DNA from: an uncultured Clostridia bacterium
Lineage (GTDB): Bacteria; Bacillota; Clostridia; Oscillospirales; Ruminococcaceae
NCBI GenBank assembly: GCA_945829235.1
Contig: CALZUA010000012.1
Location: forward strand, 25,407 to 89,406
Direction of reading: 5' to 3'
DNA length: 64,000 bases
Part shown: one piece after another, positions 16,105-23,529 of the stretch
Layout: each line of letters opens with the position of its first letter
How positions within the stretch are numbered: the first letter of the stretch is position 1
Translations under genes and position numbers: made by a program
The notes under the pieces: generated by a model
The model's database searches: none
What the model saw: the letters and a program-made list of their open reading frames with translations, nothing else
What the model was told of the DNA's origin: nothing

Positions 16105-16676
16105 TTTGTTTCTTCCTTTTCTTCTGTTTTTTCTGAACCAACCAAATTTTCCGTTTTTTCGACAACTTTTCCGTTGATAATCACGGCAATTTCAGGATTT
16201 TTGCTTTTGAGAGCGGCGGCTAACATTGCCGAATTTTCCTCAGGTTCAACGGGGAGATTAACCTTTTTTTCGTTCCCGAGAACCAGCCGTAGCTTGTTTC
16301 CTTTTGGCTCGAGGCTTTTTATCTCGCTGTATTTCACAAGCTTGATTTGCCTTGCCGCGAAAAACACCGTGAAATGCTCGTAAAATCTACGTTTTCCAAT
16401 TTGCGTGAACTTGCCGTTTTGGATTTCGCTTTGCTCGTTTTCGGGCAACTTTTTCAGTTGTTGTCCAAAACAAAACGGCGCGGTTAACGTCAAAACCGTG
16501 ATAACAAGCGCGTACAAAACAACGATGCTACTTACGATTATTGCAATTGTAAACAGGAATTCGTTCCCTCTCGCTGTCAGAAAAAGCCCCGCTGTCATAA
16601 CCGCCGCCCAAACCCACTCTAAAATAGTTGACATTCGGTACAGCTTGAAATATTCCCGCTTTATCTCACTCATCAT
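16101..16676 (-). CDS. Membrane protein of unknown function (paralogue of the next gene)
   Basis: Start 16676 (or the adjacent ATG at 16673) follows AAAGGA; it overlaps the end of the upstream gene by 11 bases. Two hydrophobic segments lie at about residues 15-60, followed by a soluble domain with YEHFTVFFAARQIKLVKYSEIKSL (given in part: YEHFTVFFA), which looks like a small PH-like or YcxB-like fold, and an acidic tail. It shares the two-helix-plus-soluble-domain plan of the gene at 16666-17223. Translational coupling suggests the two products work together. No function is recognised. Confidence 0.7.
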   Translation of the reverse strand: MMSEIKREYFKLYRMSTILEWVWAAVMTAGLFLTARGNEFLFTIAIIVSSIVVLYALVITVLTLTAPFCFGQQLKKLPENEQSEIQNGKFTQIGKRRFYEHFTVFFAARQIKLVKYSEIKSLEPKGNKLRLVLGNEKKVNLPVEPEENSAMLAAALKSKNPEIAVIINGKVVEKTENLVGSEKTEEKEETK

Positions 16677-17223
16677 CGGTTTCCTTTTGCGCTCTTTGCT
16701 CGTTCGTCCTATCAATCAGCTTGTTCATCAGCGCGGCTTTGTCCTCGTTTTTGCCCGTTCGCAAAAGCACCGAGCGACTCACGCTTTCAACCCACAAGCC
16801 CTTTGCGAAAATTGAAATTCTATCAACAATCGAGTACCGCAAAATTCCCCCGCCGAAGCAAAAATACAGCATAAATTTCGACAGGAAAAACCGCCCGTTC
16901 TCGGACATCTCAGCAGTTTCGTATTCCTCGAGAAGCTGTTCTCTCTCGGCTGTCGGCAGGTTTTCGAGGTGACCTCTGAGCCGCTTCACGTCAACAACAA
17001 ACTGCGTTACAACGCCGTGTACAAACAAAAATCCGCACACAATCAGCACCGCGATAAACAGCCACTGTAAGCTCAGCATTGTTTTCACCGTGTCAACCGA
17101 TGCGCTCGCCGACAGCCCGAACCATATTCCTACGTCCGCGCCTATCGCCGCCAAAAGTGCCGCTAACTTCACCGCGTTCGTTTTCAGCTTGTACACGCGA
17201 AAATCTCTCAATAACTTCTTCAA
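16666..17223 (-). CDS. Membrane protein of unknown function
   Basis: The start is TTG at 17223, seven bases after AAGGAG; no ATG fits. A 185-residue protein with two membrane segments (about 20-40 and 50-75), then a soluble part with EDLPTAEREQLLEEY-like helices and FLSKFMLYFCFGGG/ILRYSIVDRISIFA. The layout mirrors the following gene, pointing to an old duplication. Function unknown. Confidence 0.7.
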   Translation of the reverse strand: MKKLLRDFRVYKLKTNAVKLAALLAAIGADVGIWFGLSASASVDTVKTMLSLQWLFIAVLIVCGFLFVHGVVTQFVVDVKRLRGHLENLPTAEREQLLEEYETAEMSENGRFFLSKFMLYFCFGGGILRYSIVDRISIFAKGLWVESVSRSVLLRTGKNEDKAALMNKLIDRTNEQRAQKETDDE

Positions 17224-17303
17224 CTTTGTTCTCCTTTAATAAATTACATCTGCTCCAACCCTTTGGCTTTGCTATCCTCTCCGAGTATGCGAAAACTCCG
17301 AGT

Positions 17304-17386
17304 GGACGGAACGCCCCCGCGCTCCGCGCGGCTTCGGCGCTTCGCGCCGAAGGTTTTTCGCGAAGCGAAAAACGGGCGTTCCGTCC
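17304..17386. repeat. Four-way-junction element, copy 3 (inverted)
   Basis: The plus strand has the element in reverse orientation compared with copies 1 and 2: outer 13-bp stem 17304-17316 with 17374-17386, hairpins 17317-17331 (6 bp), 17332-17352 (9 bp) and 17353-17373 (9 bp), again with no unpaired bases except triloops. Relative to copy 1, one G-C in the outer stem has become A-T, one A-T in the middle hairpin has become G-C, and the short hairpin lost two whole base pairs. Flanking bases (CTTTCTGCGAG on one side, ATAGCAAAGCC on the other) are also shared. Confidence 0.9.
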
Positions 17387-17442
17387 GAGCACCGAGCTTG
17401 GAACTCGCAGAAAGTCGGAAGCCGCAGGAACTCAATCTCGGG

Positions 17443-18759
17443 TTACTCGCCGCGCTCGCGGATGGAGATTTTGATGGGCGTTTTGTCAAGCCCGAAGGTT
17501 TCGCGGATTTGGTTTTCGAGGTAACGCTGGTAGCTGTAGTGGAAGAGCTCCTTGCTGTTGCAGAAGATAACGAAGGTTGGCGGCGCGGTCGAAGCCTGCG
17601 TCATATAATAAACCTTGAGGCGCTTGCCCTTGTCGGAGGGCGGCTGAACGCGCGAGGTTGCGTAGGAGAGCATATCGTTGAGGACGCCCGTGGAGATGCG
17701 GCGGTTGTGCTGCTCGTGGACGATTTTTATAAGGTCGAAGAGCTTGTCAACGCGCGCGCCTGTTTTCGCCGAGATAAAGACGAACGGCGCGTAGCTCATA
17801 AACGAGAAGTCGTTTTCGAGCTTTTTCGTGAATTCCTGCATAGTTTTGTCGGTTTTCTCGGTGACAGCGTCCCACTTGTTCACCGCAATAACGCAGGCTT
17901 TTCCCTTGTCGTGAGCGTAGCCCGCGACCTTGCTGTCCTGCTCCGTGAAACCAACCGTAGCGTCAATCATCACAACGCAGACGTCCGCGCGGTCAACCGC
18001 CATAAGCGCGCGCAGAACGCTGAAATGCTCGATATTTTCGGTAACTTTCGCTTTTCGGCGCATACCCGCGGTATCGATGAAAATATACCTGTCGTCGCCG
18101 CGGATAACCTCGCTGTCGATAGCGTCACGCGTTGTTCCCGCGATATCGGAAACGATGGAGCGCTCCTCGCCCGTGAGATAATTCACAAGTGATGATTTTC
18201 CGACATTCGGCTTTCCGATAACGGCAACCTTTATCGCGTTTTCGTCGTATTCCTCGGGTTCATCGGGAGGCAAATTCCTGAAAACTGCTTCAAGCAGGTC
18301 ACCCGTGCCGTGTCCGTGAACCGCAGAAACGGAAATCGGGTCGCCCAGACCTAGATTATAGAATTCGTAGAATTCGGGCGGCGGCGCGCCGATATTGTCG
18401 TCCTTGTTGACCGCGAGGACAACGGGCTTTCCGCTCTTCATCAGCATATTCGCAACGTCCGTGTCGTTTGCGGTAACGCCGGTTGTCATATCGGTAACAA
18501 AGATGATACAGTCCGCGGAGTCGATTGCAAGCATCGCCTGCTCACGCATTTGCGCTAAGATTATGTCATCGGTTTTCGGCTCGATACCGCCGGTATCGAT
18601 GAGCGTAAACTCGCGGTTGAGCCACTCGCATTTTCCGTAAATTCTGTCGCGGGTAACGCCCGGCGTGTCGTCAACAATCGACAGCCGTTTCCCGACAAGT
18701 TTATTAAAAAGCGTGGACTTGCCGACATTCGGCCGTCCGACAATTGCCACTAAACTCAT
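17443..18759 (-). CDS. der: Ribosome assembly GTPase Der (EngA)
   Basis: An essential double GTPase for 50S subunit maturation. Two G domains in tandem are clear: GRPNVGKSTLFN at residue 8 and GKPNVGKSSLVN at about 180, each followed by DTPGVTRD or DIAGTTRD, DTGG or DTAGMRRK, and NKDD or NKWD. The C-terminal KH-like domain ends with NQIRETFGLDKTPIKI, as in the family. Length 438 residues. GAGGTG precedes the ATG and a promoter is just upstream. Confidence 0.97.
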   Translation of the reverse strand: MSLVAIVGRPNVGKSTLFNKLVGKRLSIVDDTPGVTRDRIYGKCEWLNREFTLIDTGGIEPKTDDIILAQMREQAMLAIDSADCIIFVTDMTTGVTANDTDVANMLMKSGKPVVLAVNKDDNIGAPPPEFYEFYNLGLGDPISVSAVHGHGTGDLLEAVFRNLPPDEPEEYDENAIKVAVIGKPNVGKSSLVNYLTGEERSIVSDIAGTTRDAIDSEVIRGDDRYIFIDTAGMRRKAKVTENIEHFSVLRALMAVDRADVCVVMIDATVGFTEQDSKVAGYAHDKGKACVIAVNKWDAVTEKTDKTMQEFTKKLENDFSFMSYAPFVFISAKTGARVDKLFDLIKIVHEQHNRRISTGVLNDMLSYATSRVQPPSDKGKRLKVYYMTQASTAPPTFVIFCNSKELFHYSYQRYLENQIRETFGLDKTPIKISIRERGE

Positions 18760-18793
18760 ATTTTCACCTCAAAACATATTTCTCTATTATAAT

Positions 18794-18822
18794 AGTATAT
18801 CATATTATTTTTATTTTTTCAA
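18794..18822 (-). promoter_or_regulatory. Promoter of der
   Basis: On the minus strand TTGAAA, 17-base spacer, TATACT, about 35 bases before the der ATG. Confidence 0.65.
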
Positions 18823-18836
18823 GAGGTAACAGCTTA

Positions 18837-19478
18837 TTATTCCGCGAAACAGCCCTTTTCTTTCGCTCCCCTAAGCATTTCCTCGATATATTCCCAGAGC
18901 TCGTCCGAGCCGTTTTTGATGTGCGCGTTTCGAGCGTGAACCTGTTCAAAGGAAACGCCGTGTTCGCGCCAGCTTATGCCGTCCTTGCTGTAATTGAGCA
19001 ACATCGGTTGCATACGGTCGAGCGCCGCCGCAAAACGCGCTTCCGCGGTATCAACGCGCTCAAACTCCTCCCAAAGCGCGCGGTACTCGTCACGTTGGTC
19101 GTCGGGGAGCAACCCGAAAATCCTGTCCGCCGCCTTTTCCTCGCGTTCACGCTTGGACTTGTACCCCTCGGTATCATAGCAGTAGGTGTCGCCCGCGTCT
19201 ATCTCCACAACATCGTGTATCAGCACCATTTTCATCACCTTAAGCACGTCCACGGGAACATTTGCGTGCTCGGCGAGCGTCATCGCAAAAAGTGCGAGGT
19301 GAAACGAGTGCTCCGCGTCATTTTCGCGCCGTTTATAGCGCTCCTCCTCGCCCTCAAACTCGCGCATCGAGTCGCCGCGCGATTCATCGTGGATAATGTA
19401 GGACTGTCGGTAAAGGCTCTTCATTTTGTCGATTTCGAGCAGAAATTCAAGTTGCTTTTTCAATCTTTCGTCAATCAT
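18837..19478 (-). CDS. HD-domain hydrolase, YfbR-like
   Basis: A 213-residue protein; the ATG at 19478 follows AAAGGAG (an outer TTG lies inside that site). The metal-binding HD pattern is visible: RRENDAEHSFHLAL (first His), then MVLIHDVVEIDAGDTY (the His-Asp pair). A later conserved Asp is in ALDRMQPMLLNY. This is the arrangement of YfbR-like 5'-deoxynucleotidases and related HD phosphohydrolases. The substrate is likely a nucleotide, but this is inference. Confidence 0.85.
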   Translation of the reverse strand: MIDERLKKQLEFLLEIDKMKSLYRQSYIIHDESRGDSMREFEGEEERYKRRENDAEHSFHLALFAMTLAEHANVPVDVLKVMKMVLIHDVVEIDAGDTYCYDTEGYKSKREREEKAADRIFGLLPDDQRDEYRALWEEFERVDTAEARFAAALDRMQPMLLNYSKDGISWREHGVSFEQVHARNAHIKNGSDELWEYIEEMLRGAKEKGCFAE

Positions 19479-19545
19479 AGGCGCTCCTTTCAAATACCGT
19501 TCTTACAACAAGTTTTTGCATTTTCTGTTAAATACTGAGCAGTCA

Positions 19546-19756
19546 ACATGCGTTGCCAAACCGAGCCGCTCTCCCGATAACCAAGTCGCGCGTTGCTCGA
19601 TAATCAACCCGTGCGTTGCTCGATAATCAACCCGCACGTTACCCAAAACCGAGCCGCGCGTTGCTCGATAATCAACCCGCGCGTTATCCAAAATCGAGCC
19701 GTGCGTTGCTCGATAATTAACCCGCCCGTTACCCATAACCAAGCCGCGCATTGTCC
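19546..19756. repeat. Degenerate tandem repeat, 22-23 bases per unit (45-base double unit)
   Basis: About ten units alternate between two forms, GCGTTGCTCGATAATCAACC and GCGTTACCCAAAACCGAGCC, separated by CGC. On the minus strand the double unit equals 15 codons and stays open for about 80 codons, giving an Arg-rich repeating peptide, but no ribosome site or start is convincing. The gap 19479-19799 contains this array and the jag terminator and nothing else recognisable. Confidence 0.85.
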
Positions 19757-19784
19757 GAAAAAAGCCGCCCGAAATCGAGCGGCT
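19756..19784 (-). terminator. Terminator after jag
   Basis: On the minus strand AGCCGC, ten-base loop, GCGGCT followed by a run of T. It lies 16 bases beyond the jag stop codon and closes the rpmH-to-jag cluster. Confidence 0.75.
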
Positions 19785-19799
19785 GTAATGCTATCCAAA

Positions 19800-20771
19800 T
19801 CAGAGTTCAATCTTTCCGTAAAGCGTAGCGTTTTTCTCGGTGTCAACCGTTTCCTTTGAGAACTCGCCCGCGTTTGCATTTTCATCGGGGCTGTAGTTGC
19901 TCCGCTTGTACTCGCGCTCAAAGCTGGTCGAGAAGCCCTCGGAACGGCGGTAGCCTCTTGCTCCCGAGCCGTTTCCGCGATTTCCGCCGCGTCTGCGGTT
20001 GTTGTCGAACTTAGGCTTGTCGGCGTAAATGACAACCTTTCTGAACGGCTCCGAGCCTGTCGAACGGCTGGAAACGCCCTCAATCTCGGCAACACAGCTG
20101 TGAATAATTCTGCGCTCATACGGGTTCATCGGCTCAAGCGCAATCTTTCTGCCCTGCTTGATAACCTTTGCCGATGTCTTTCTTGCAAGCGCGTCAAGCG
20201 TTTCGCGGCGCTTGTCGCGGTAACCGTTGCAGTCAAGCGAAATTCTGCAAAAGCTCTCTTCCGCGCGATTGCTCGCGAGGATTGTCAGATATTGCAGGCT
20301 GTCAAGCGTTTCGCCGCGCTTTCCGATAACAACGCCGAGCTTCTCGCCCTTGATATCGAGCACAACATTTCCGCCGCGCTTTTCGGGAGTTATCGTAAAC
20401 TTTTCAAGACCGAGCGCCTTGAGAACTGCCGTGAGATACTCGATAGCAGTCTTTACCTTCAGGCTCTTTGTAACGTCAAAATCCGCGGGGAGTTCTTCCT
20501 CATCGTCGGATTTCTCGTCGTCAAAAGCCTCGGGAGCGCTTTCCTCAACAGCTTCGTCTTCGTCATCGTCCTCGAAAACGCGCTTTTTCGGTTCCTCGGA
20601 AGCGGGCTCGTAAATCGCGTTAACTCTTGCCTCGCCCTTAAGCCCGCCGAAAAGCGTTTTTCTGGGCTGTTCGAGAATATCGAATTCTATTTCGTCGGCG
20701 CTCACGCCGAATTCCTTTGCGGCAAGCTCTTTTGCCTCTTCAATGGTTTTTGCGCTGAATTCTTTCTCCAT
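19800..20771 (-). CDS. jag: RNA-binding protein Jag (KhpB/EloR)
   Basis: A cytoplasmic RNA-binding protein linked to cell elongation and division control. It has an N-terminal Jag-N domain (about 1-50, with KTLFGGLKGEA), a long acidic linker (about 60-105), a type II KH domain (GVVIGKRGETLDSLQYLT near 155) and an R3H domain (NPYERRIIHSCVAE near 225, holding R-x3-H). The C-terminal tail is Arg/Gly/Asn-rich and disordered. The 323-residue length is at the long end for the family. It sits directly after yidC, its usual neighbour. Confidence 0.95.
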   Translation of the reverse strand: MEKEFSAKTIEEAKELAAKEFGVSADEIEFDILEQPRKTLFGGLKGEARVNAIYEPASEEPKKRVFEDDDEDEAVEESAPEAFDDEKSDDEEELPADFDVTKSLKVKTAIEYLTAVLKALGLEKFTITPEKRGGNVVLDIKGEKLGVVIGKRGETLDSLQYLTILASNRAEESFCRISLDCNGYRDKRRETLDALARKTSAKVIKQGRKIALEPMNPYERRIIHSCVAEIEGVSSRSTGSEPFRKVVIYADKPKFDNNRRRGGNRGNGSGARGYRRSEGFSTSFEREYKRSNYSPDENANAGEFSKETVDTEKNATLYGKIEL

Positions 20772-20794
20772 ATTATTCCCCTTTCAGACGGCGA

Positions 20795-22270
20795 TTAGTC
20801 ATCGTCCTCGTCGTCCTTGTATTCCTCGCCGTATTTCAGAGCGTCGGCTTTTCTTGCCTCGGCGAGCTTGCGGCGGTTGATTTCCTTCTGGGTGAGAACC
20901 TCGCCGGTTTCTTCATCGATAACCTTTTCCTTAACTGCTTCAACCGTAACAACCTTTTTATTCAGGTTGAACTCAGCCATTGCCTGTTCACGAAGCTTAC
21001 TCGGGTTGTAGAGCTTGTTGAGAATGAGCGTCTGAGCAATACCGAAAATATAGCTGATTGCCCAGTAGAAGCCTGCGCCTGCGGGAACGGAGAACGCAAT
21101 CCACAACGAGATAAGCGGCATACCGTACATCATTACGTTCATACAACCCATTGATTTTCCGGCATCGGGGTTGTTCTTCTTCATATTCTGCATTGAGATG
21201 AACGTTTGCAAAAGTGCGAGAACGAACGACAAAATCGGAATGAGAATCATCGGGAAGCCCATGTGTTCCATAGGAACCTGTCCGAGAGGTATTCCGAGGA
21301 AGTTGAGGTTTGCGCTCAGCTCGTTTATCTGTTCGCGGAGGTTGTCGTTTACAACTCTCTCGCTGAAGAACTCCTTGTAGTTGCCGTAGCACTCAAGCGC
21401 GTAAAGCTCACGCTGGAGCGACGCGGACGCAACAAATGAAACGTTGATGCTATCGTACGTTCCGGTAGCTCTGTAGTAGCCGTAGTGGTTTGTGAGGGTG
21501 TTGAAAAGAGCGATTGTTCCGTCACCGAAGCAGTGCTCCGTGCGGTAAGCCGCCTTGTCCTCATTCGCCTGAATTGCGTCCATCTCTTTCTTTTCCGCCT
21601 CGGTTATCTTGTAGATATCGGCGTTTGTGAGCATGGAATTATTTGTGTCCTTTGCGAACTCGTCCGAGATTATCCGAGTAATTGCCGCGTTCATAACCTT
21701 GACGTTATCGAGAGTCATTTCCTTGAAATCCGCGATATCGACAGCGGTTTTGCCATCGGTAAGGCAGTGCTCGTTGTAATAAGCAAGGATTTTCTTCGCG
21801 TCACGGATAATTTCCTCGTGCTTTTTAAGACCCTTTTCATCAAGCTTCATAACCTCTTCGTTGGAGAGGTTGATTTCTTTGATGAACAGCGAGGTCATAT
21901 CAACATTGTAGGATTCCTCAACAATTGCGGAAACCTGTGTGTCGTTAACGTGGATAATGTGGGTGAGCGGCTTGTAAACAACGTCGATGACGCCGAACAG
22001 TATCAGGAACGACAACAGCGTCGTCAAGCAACCCGCAGTCGGCTTATAGCCCTGCTGTTGAAGCTTGGCAAGCTCGTCCTGCTGTTTCTGGGGGTTGTTC
22101 TTGTATTTTGTCTGAATTTCCCGCACCATTGGCGCAAACACGGCGGATTTTGCCGTTGTTTTCTGCTGTTTGATGTAAAGCGGGAGAAGCGCGGCTTTAA
22201 TGATGAACGTGAAGAGGATAATCGCAACTCCGACGTTCTTGCATATAAAGTTGTAAATCGCGTAAAGCAC
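20795..22270 (-). CDS. yidC: Membrane protein insertase YidC, with a large internal insertion
   Basis: Inserts membrane proteins together with or apart from SecYEG. Family landmarks are FTFIIKAALLPL near the N-terminus (with the hydrophilic-groove Lys or Arg region), PMVREIQTKYKNNPQK, and the C-terminal helices VFPAGAGFYWAISYIFGI-like. An insertion of roughly 220 charged residues lies between helices two and three, making the protein long. The start is unclear: the GTG used here lies inside a conserved segment, and the family-typical FLYSIIGTPLGY continues upstream to a stop without any ATG, GTG or TTG. The true start is probably a rare codon (for example CTG at 22321). Confidence 0.88.
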   Translation of the reverse strand: MLYAIYNFICKNVGVAIILFTFIIKAALLPLYIKQQKTTAKSAVFAPMVREIQTKYKNNPQKQQDELAKLQQQGYKPTAGCLTTLLSFLILFGVIDVVYKPLTHIIHVNDTQVSAIVEESYNVDMTSLFIKEINLSNEEVMKLDEKGLKKHEEIIRDAKKILAYYNEHCLTDGKTAVDIADFKEMTLDNVKVMNAAITRIISDEFAKDTNNSMLTNADIYKITEAEKKEMDAIQANEDKAAYRTEHCFGDGTIALFNTLTNHYGYYRATGTYDSINVSFVASASLQRELYALECYGNYKEFFSERVVNDNLREQINELSANLNFLGIPLGQVPMEHMGFPMILIPILSFVLALLQTFISMQNMKKNNPDAGKSMGCMNVMMYGMPLISLWIAFSVPAGAGFYWAISYIFGIAQTLILNKLYNPSKLREQAMAEFNLNKKVVTVEAVKEKVIDEETGEVLTQKEINRRKLAEARKADALKYGEEYKDDEDDD

Positions 22271-22348
22271 ATAACCAAGCGGCGTGCCGATAATACTATA
22301 TAAGAAATTGATAACCTTCAGAACCTTTCTTTATAAGATTAAAACGTA

Positions 22349-22681
22349 TCAGCCGTTTTCAGCGCTGTCCGCGGTATTTCCCGGCTGTTGATTTCCTGCG
22401 GCAACCATTTCTGCCCAACTATCCCAGTTTGGATTTGAAACGGTGAGTTTTTCGGGACGAAAGCAAAATTTCTTGGGTACGGGGTCATAGCCGCAGTTGC
22501 AGTACGGGTTGCACCGCAAAATTCTCCATAACGTCAAATAACCGCCCTTGACCGCGCCAAACCTCCGAATGGCGATTAGACCGTACTCGGAACAGGTTGG
22601 ATAAAAGCGGCAGCAAGGCGGCAGGATTTTCGACAATGTAAGTTTGTACAGCTTTATTAGTCCCAGTAAAATATATTTCAT
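22349..22681 (-). CDS. yidD: Membrane protein insertion efficiency factor YidD
   Basis: A small peripheral membrane protein that helps YidC-dependent insertion. The family signature is complete: [20 protein letters not shown], then [20 protein letters not shown] (each within the first 60 residues). It has an N-terminal amphipathic helix and a disordered tail. The position between rnpA and yidC is the usual one. Confidence 0.95.
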   Translation of the reverse strand: MKYILLGLIKLYKLTLSKILPPCCRFYPTCSEYGLIAIRRFGAVKGGYLTLWRILRCNPYCNCGYDPVPKKFCFRPEKLTVSNPNWDSWAEMVAAGNQQPGNTADSAENG

Positions 22682-22687
22682 TTCACT

Positions 22688-23047
22688 TTAATCTTGCAAA
22701 ATTTTCGGCAAAACGTTCTTCTTAATCAGACTCAAAATCTGCCCTGTTTTAAGCGACGGCGTCTTTGACCGCGCCACGAAAACGAAATCAAATCTTCCCG
22801 TTCCGCTTTCTCTGATTACGGGGTCTATTACCCGAAATGCCTCTCGTATAATCCGTCTTGCACGATTTCTTTTGACCGCGTTTCCGACCTTTTTCCCCGT
22901 GACGATGCCGAGGCGGTTTTTCCCCGCCCGGCGCGGCTTTATATAGCATACAAAGCCGTATGTCACTACGGATTCGCCCTTCTTGAACAAATAGCTGAAA
23001 TCGCGGTTGCTTTTGATTACGACGTACCTTTTTTTAAATTCGGACAT
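22688..23047 (-). CDS. rnpA: Ribonuclease P protein component
   Basis: The protein subunit that, with the RNase P RNA, makes tRNA 5' ends. The RNR signature is KRNRARRIIREAFR (about residues 58-71), and the N-terminus (KKRYVVIKSNRDFSYLFKKG) is typical. Length 119 residues. The rpmH stop is five bases upstream, so the two are co-transcribed. Confidence 0.96.
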   Translation of the reverse strand: MSEFKKRYVVIKSNRDFSYLFKKGESVVTYGFVCYIKPRRAGKNRLGIVTGKKVGNAVKRNRARRIIREAFRVIDPVIRESGTGRFDFVFVARSKTPSLKTGQILSLIKKNVLPKILQD

Positions 23048-23052
23048 CTAAA

Positions 23053-23187
23053 TCAATAAGTCAATCTTTTTCTGCCCTTTGCGCGGCGGCGTGCGAGCAC
23101 TTTTCTGCCGTTCTTGGTTGCCATTCTCTTCATAAAGCCGTGCTCGTGCTTTCTCTGAAGCTTCTTGGGCTGGTAAGTTCTTTTCAT
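23053..23187 (-). CDS. rpmH: 50S ribosomal protein L34
   Basis: A 44-residue basic protein, [13 protein letters not shown] at the start and [18 protein letters not shown] at the end, matching L34 throughout. A GGAGG site precedes the ATG by eight bases. It heads the cluster rpmH-rnpA-yidD-yidC-jag. dnaA and oriC, which often lie on the other side of rpmH, are not here. Confidence 0.97.
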   Translation of the reverse strand: MKRTYQPKKLQRKHEHGFMKRMATKNGRKVLARRRAKGRKRLTY

Positions 23188-23267
23188 CTTTTTTCCTCCT
23201 CATTATTTTTTTCTGTATATCTCGGTATGGGTATAGTTATCCCCTACAAAGCTATCAACATTAAATC

Positions 23268-23296
23268 ATTATACCTTATTTATTCGCTCTTGTCAA
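23268..23296 (-). promoter_or_regulatory. Promoter of the rpmH cluster
   Basis: A consensus sigma-A promoter on the minus strand: TTGACA, 17-base spacer, TATAAT, about 80 bases before rpmH. In the 23188-23529 gap I see this promoter and the divergent one at 23401, and no other clear element. Confidence 0.9.
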
Positions 23297-23400
23297 GAGG
23301 TTTTTTGCAATTTTCAGCGCTTTTTTCACTCGGATTTTACTTTAAGTAATTTTCCCGTGAATTATTACAAATATTATGTACCCCGAAACCGCGTTTTTTG

Positions 23401-23429
23401 TTTACAGAATTATTATAATGTGCTATAAT
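23401..23429 (+). promoter_or_regulatory. Promoter of LRR gene 1
   Basis: TTTACA, 17-base spacer, TATAAT with TGC before the -10 (extended -10). The same module (GTTTACAGAA ... GTGCTATAAT) recurs before the LRR genes at 25438 and 28931. Confidence 0.85.
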
Positions 23430-23529
23430 GACCTTATTGATTTTTGACAATTTTGTTTAAATCGACAAATTTGTACGGCAGATTTTCCAAACGTATTTTA
23501 TAATGAAGAAAAACAACGGAGGTAAAACG

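Noticed and set aside
19546..19756. Possible CRISPR array
   Set aside because: Units follow each other without unique spacers, alternate between two related forms and are too degenerate; no cas gene is near.
19604..20119. Minus-strand frame of 171 codons overlapping jag
   Set aside because: It is out of frame with jag and arises from the tandem repeat joined to a shadow of the jag 3' end.
23188..23400. Replication origin beside rpmH
   Set aside because: There is no cluster of TTATCCACA boxes and no dnaA; only an isolated TTATCCCC is seen.
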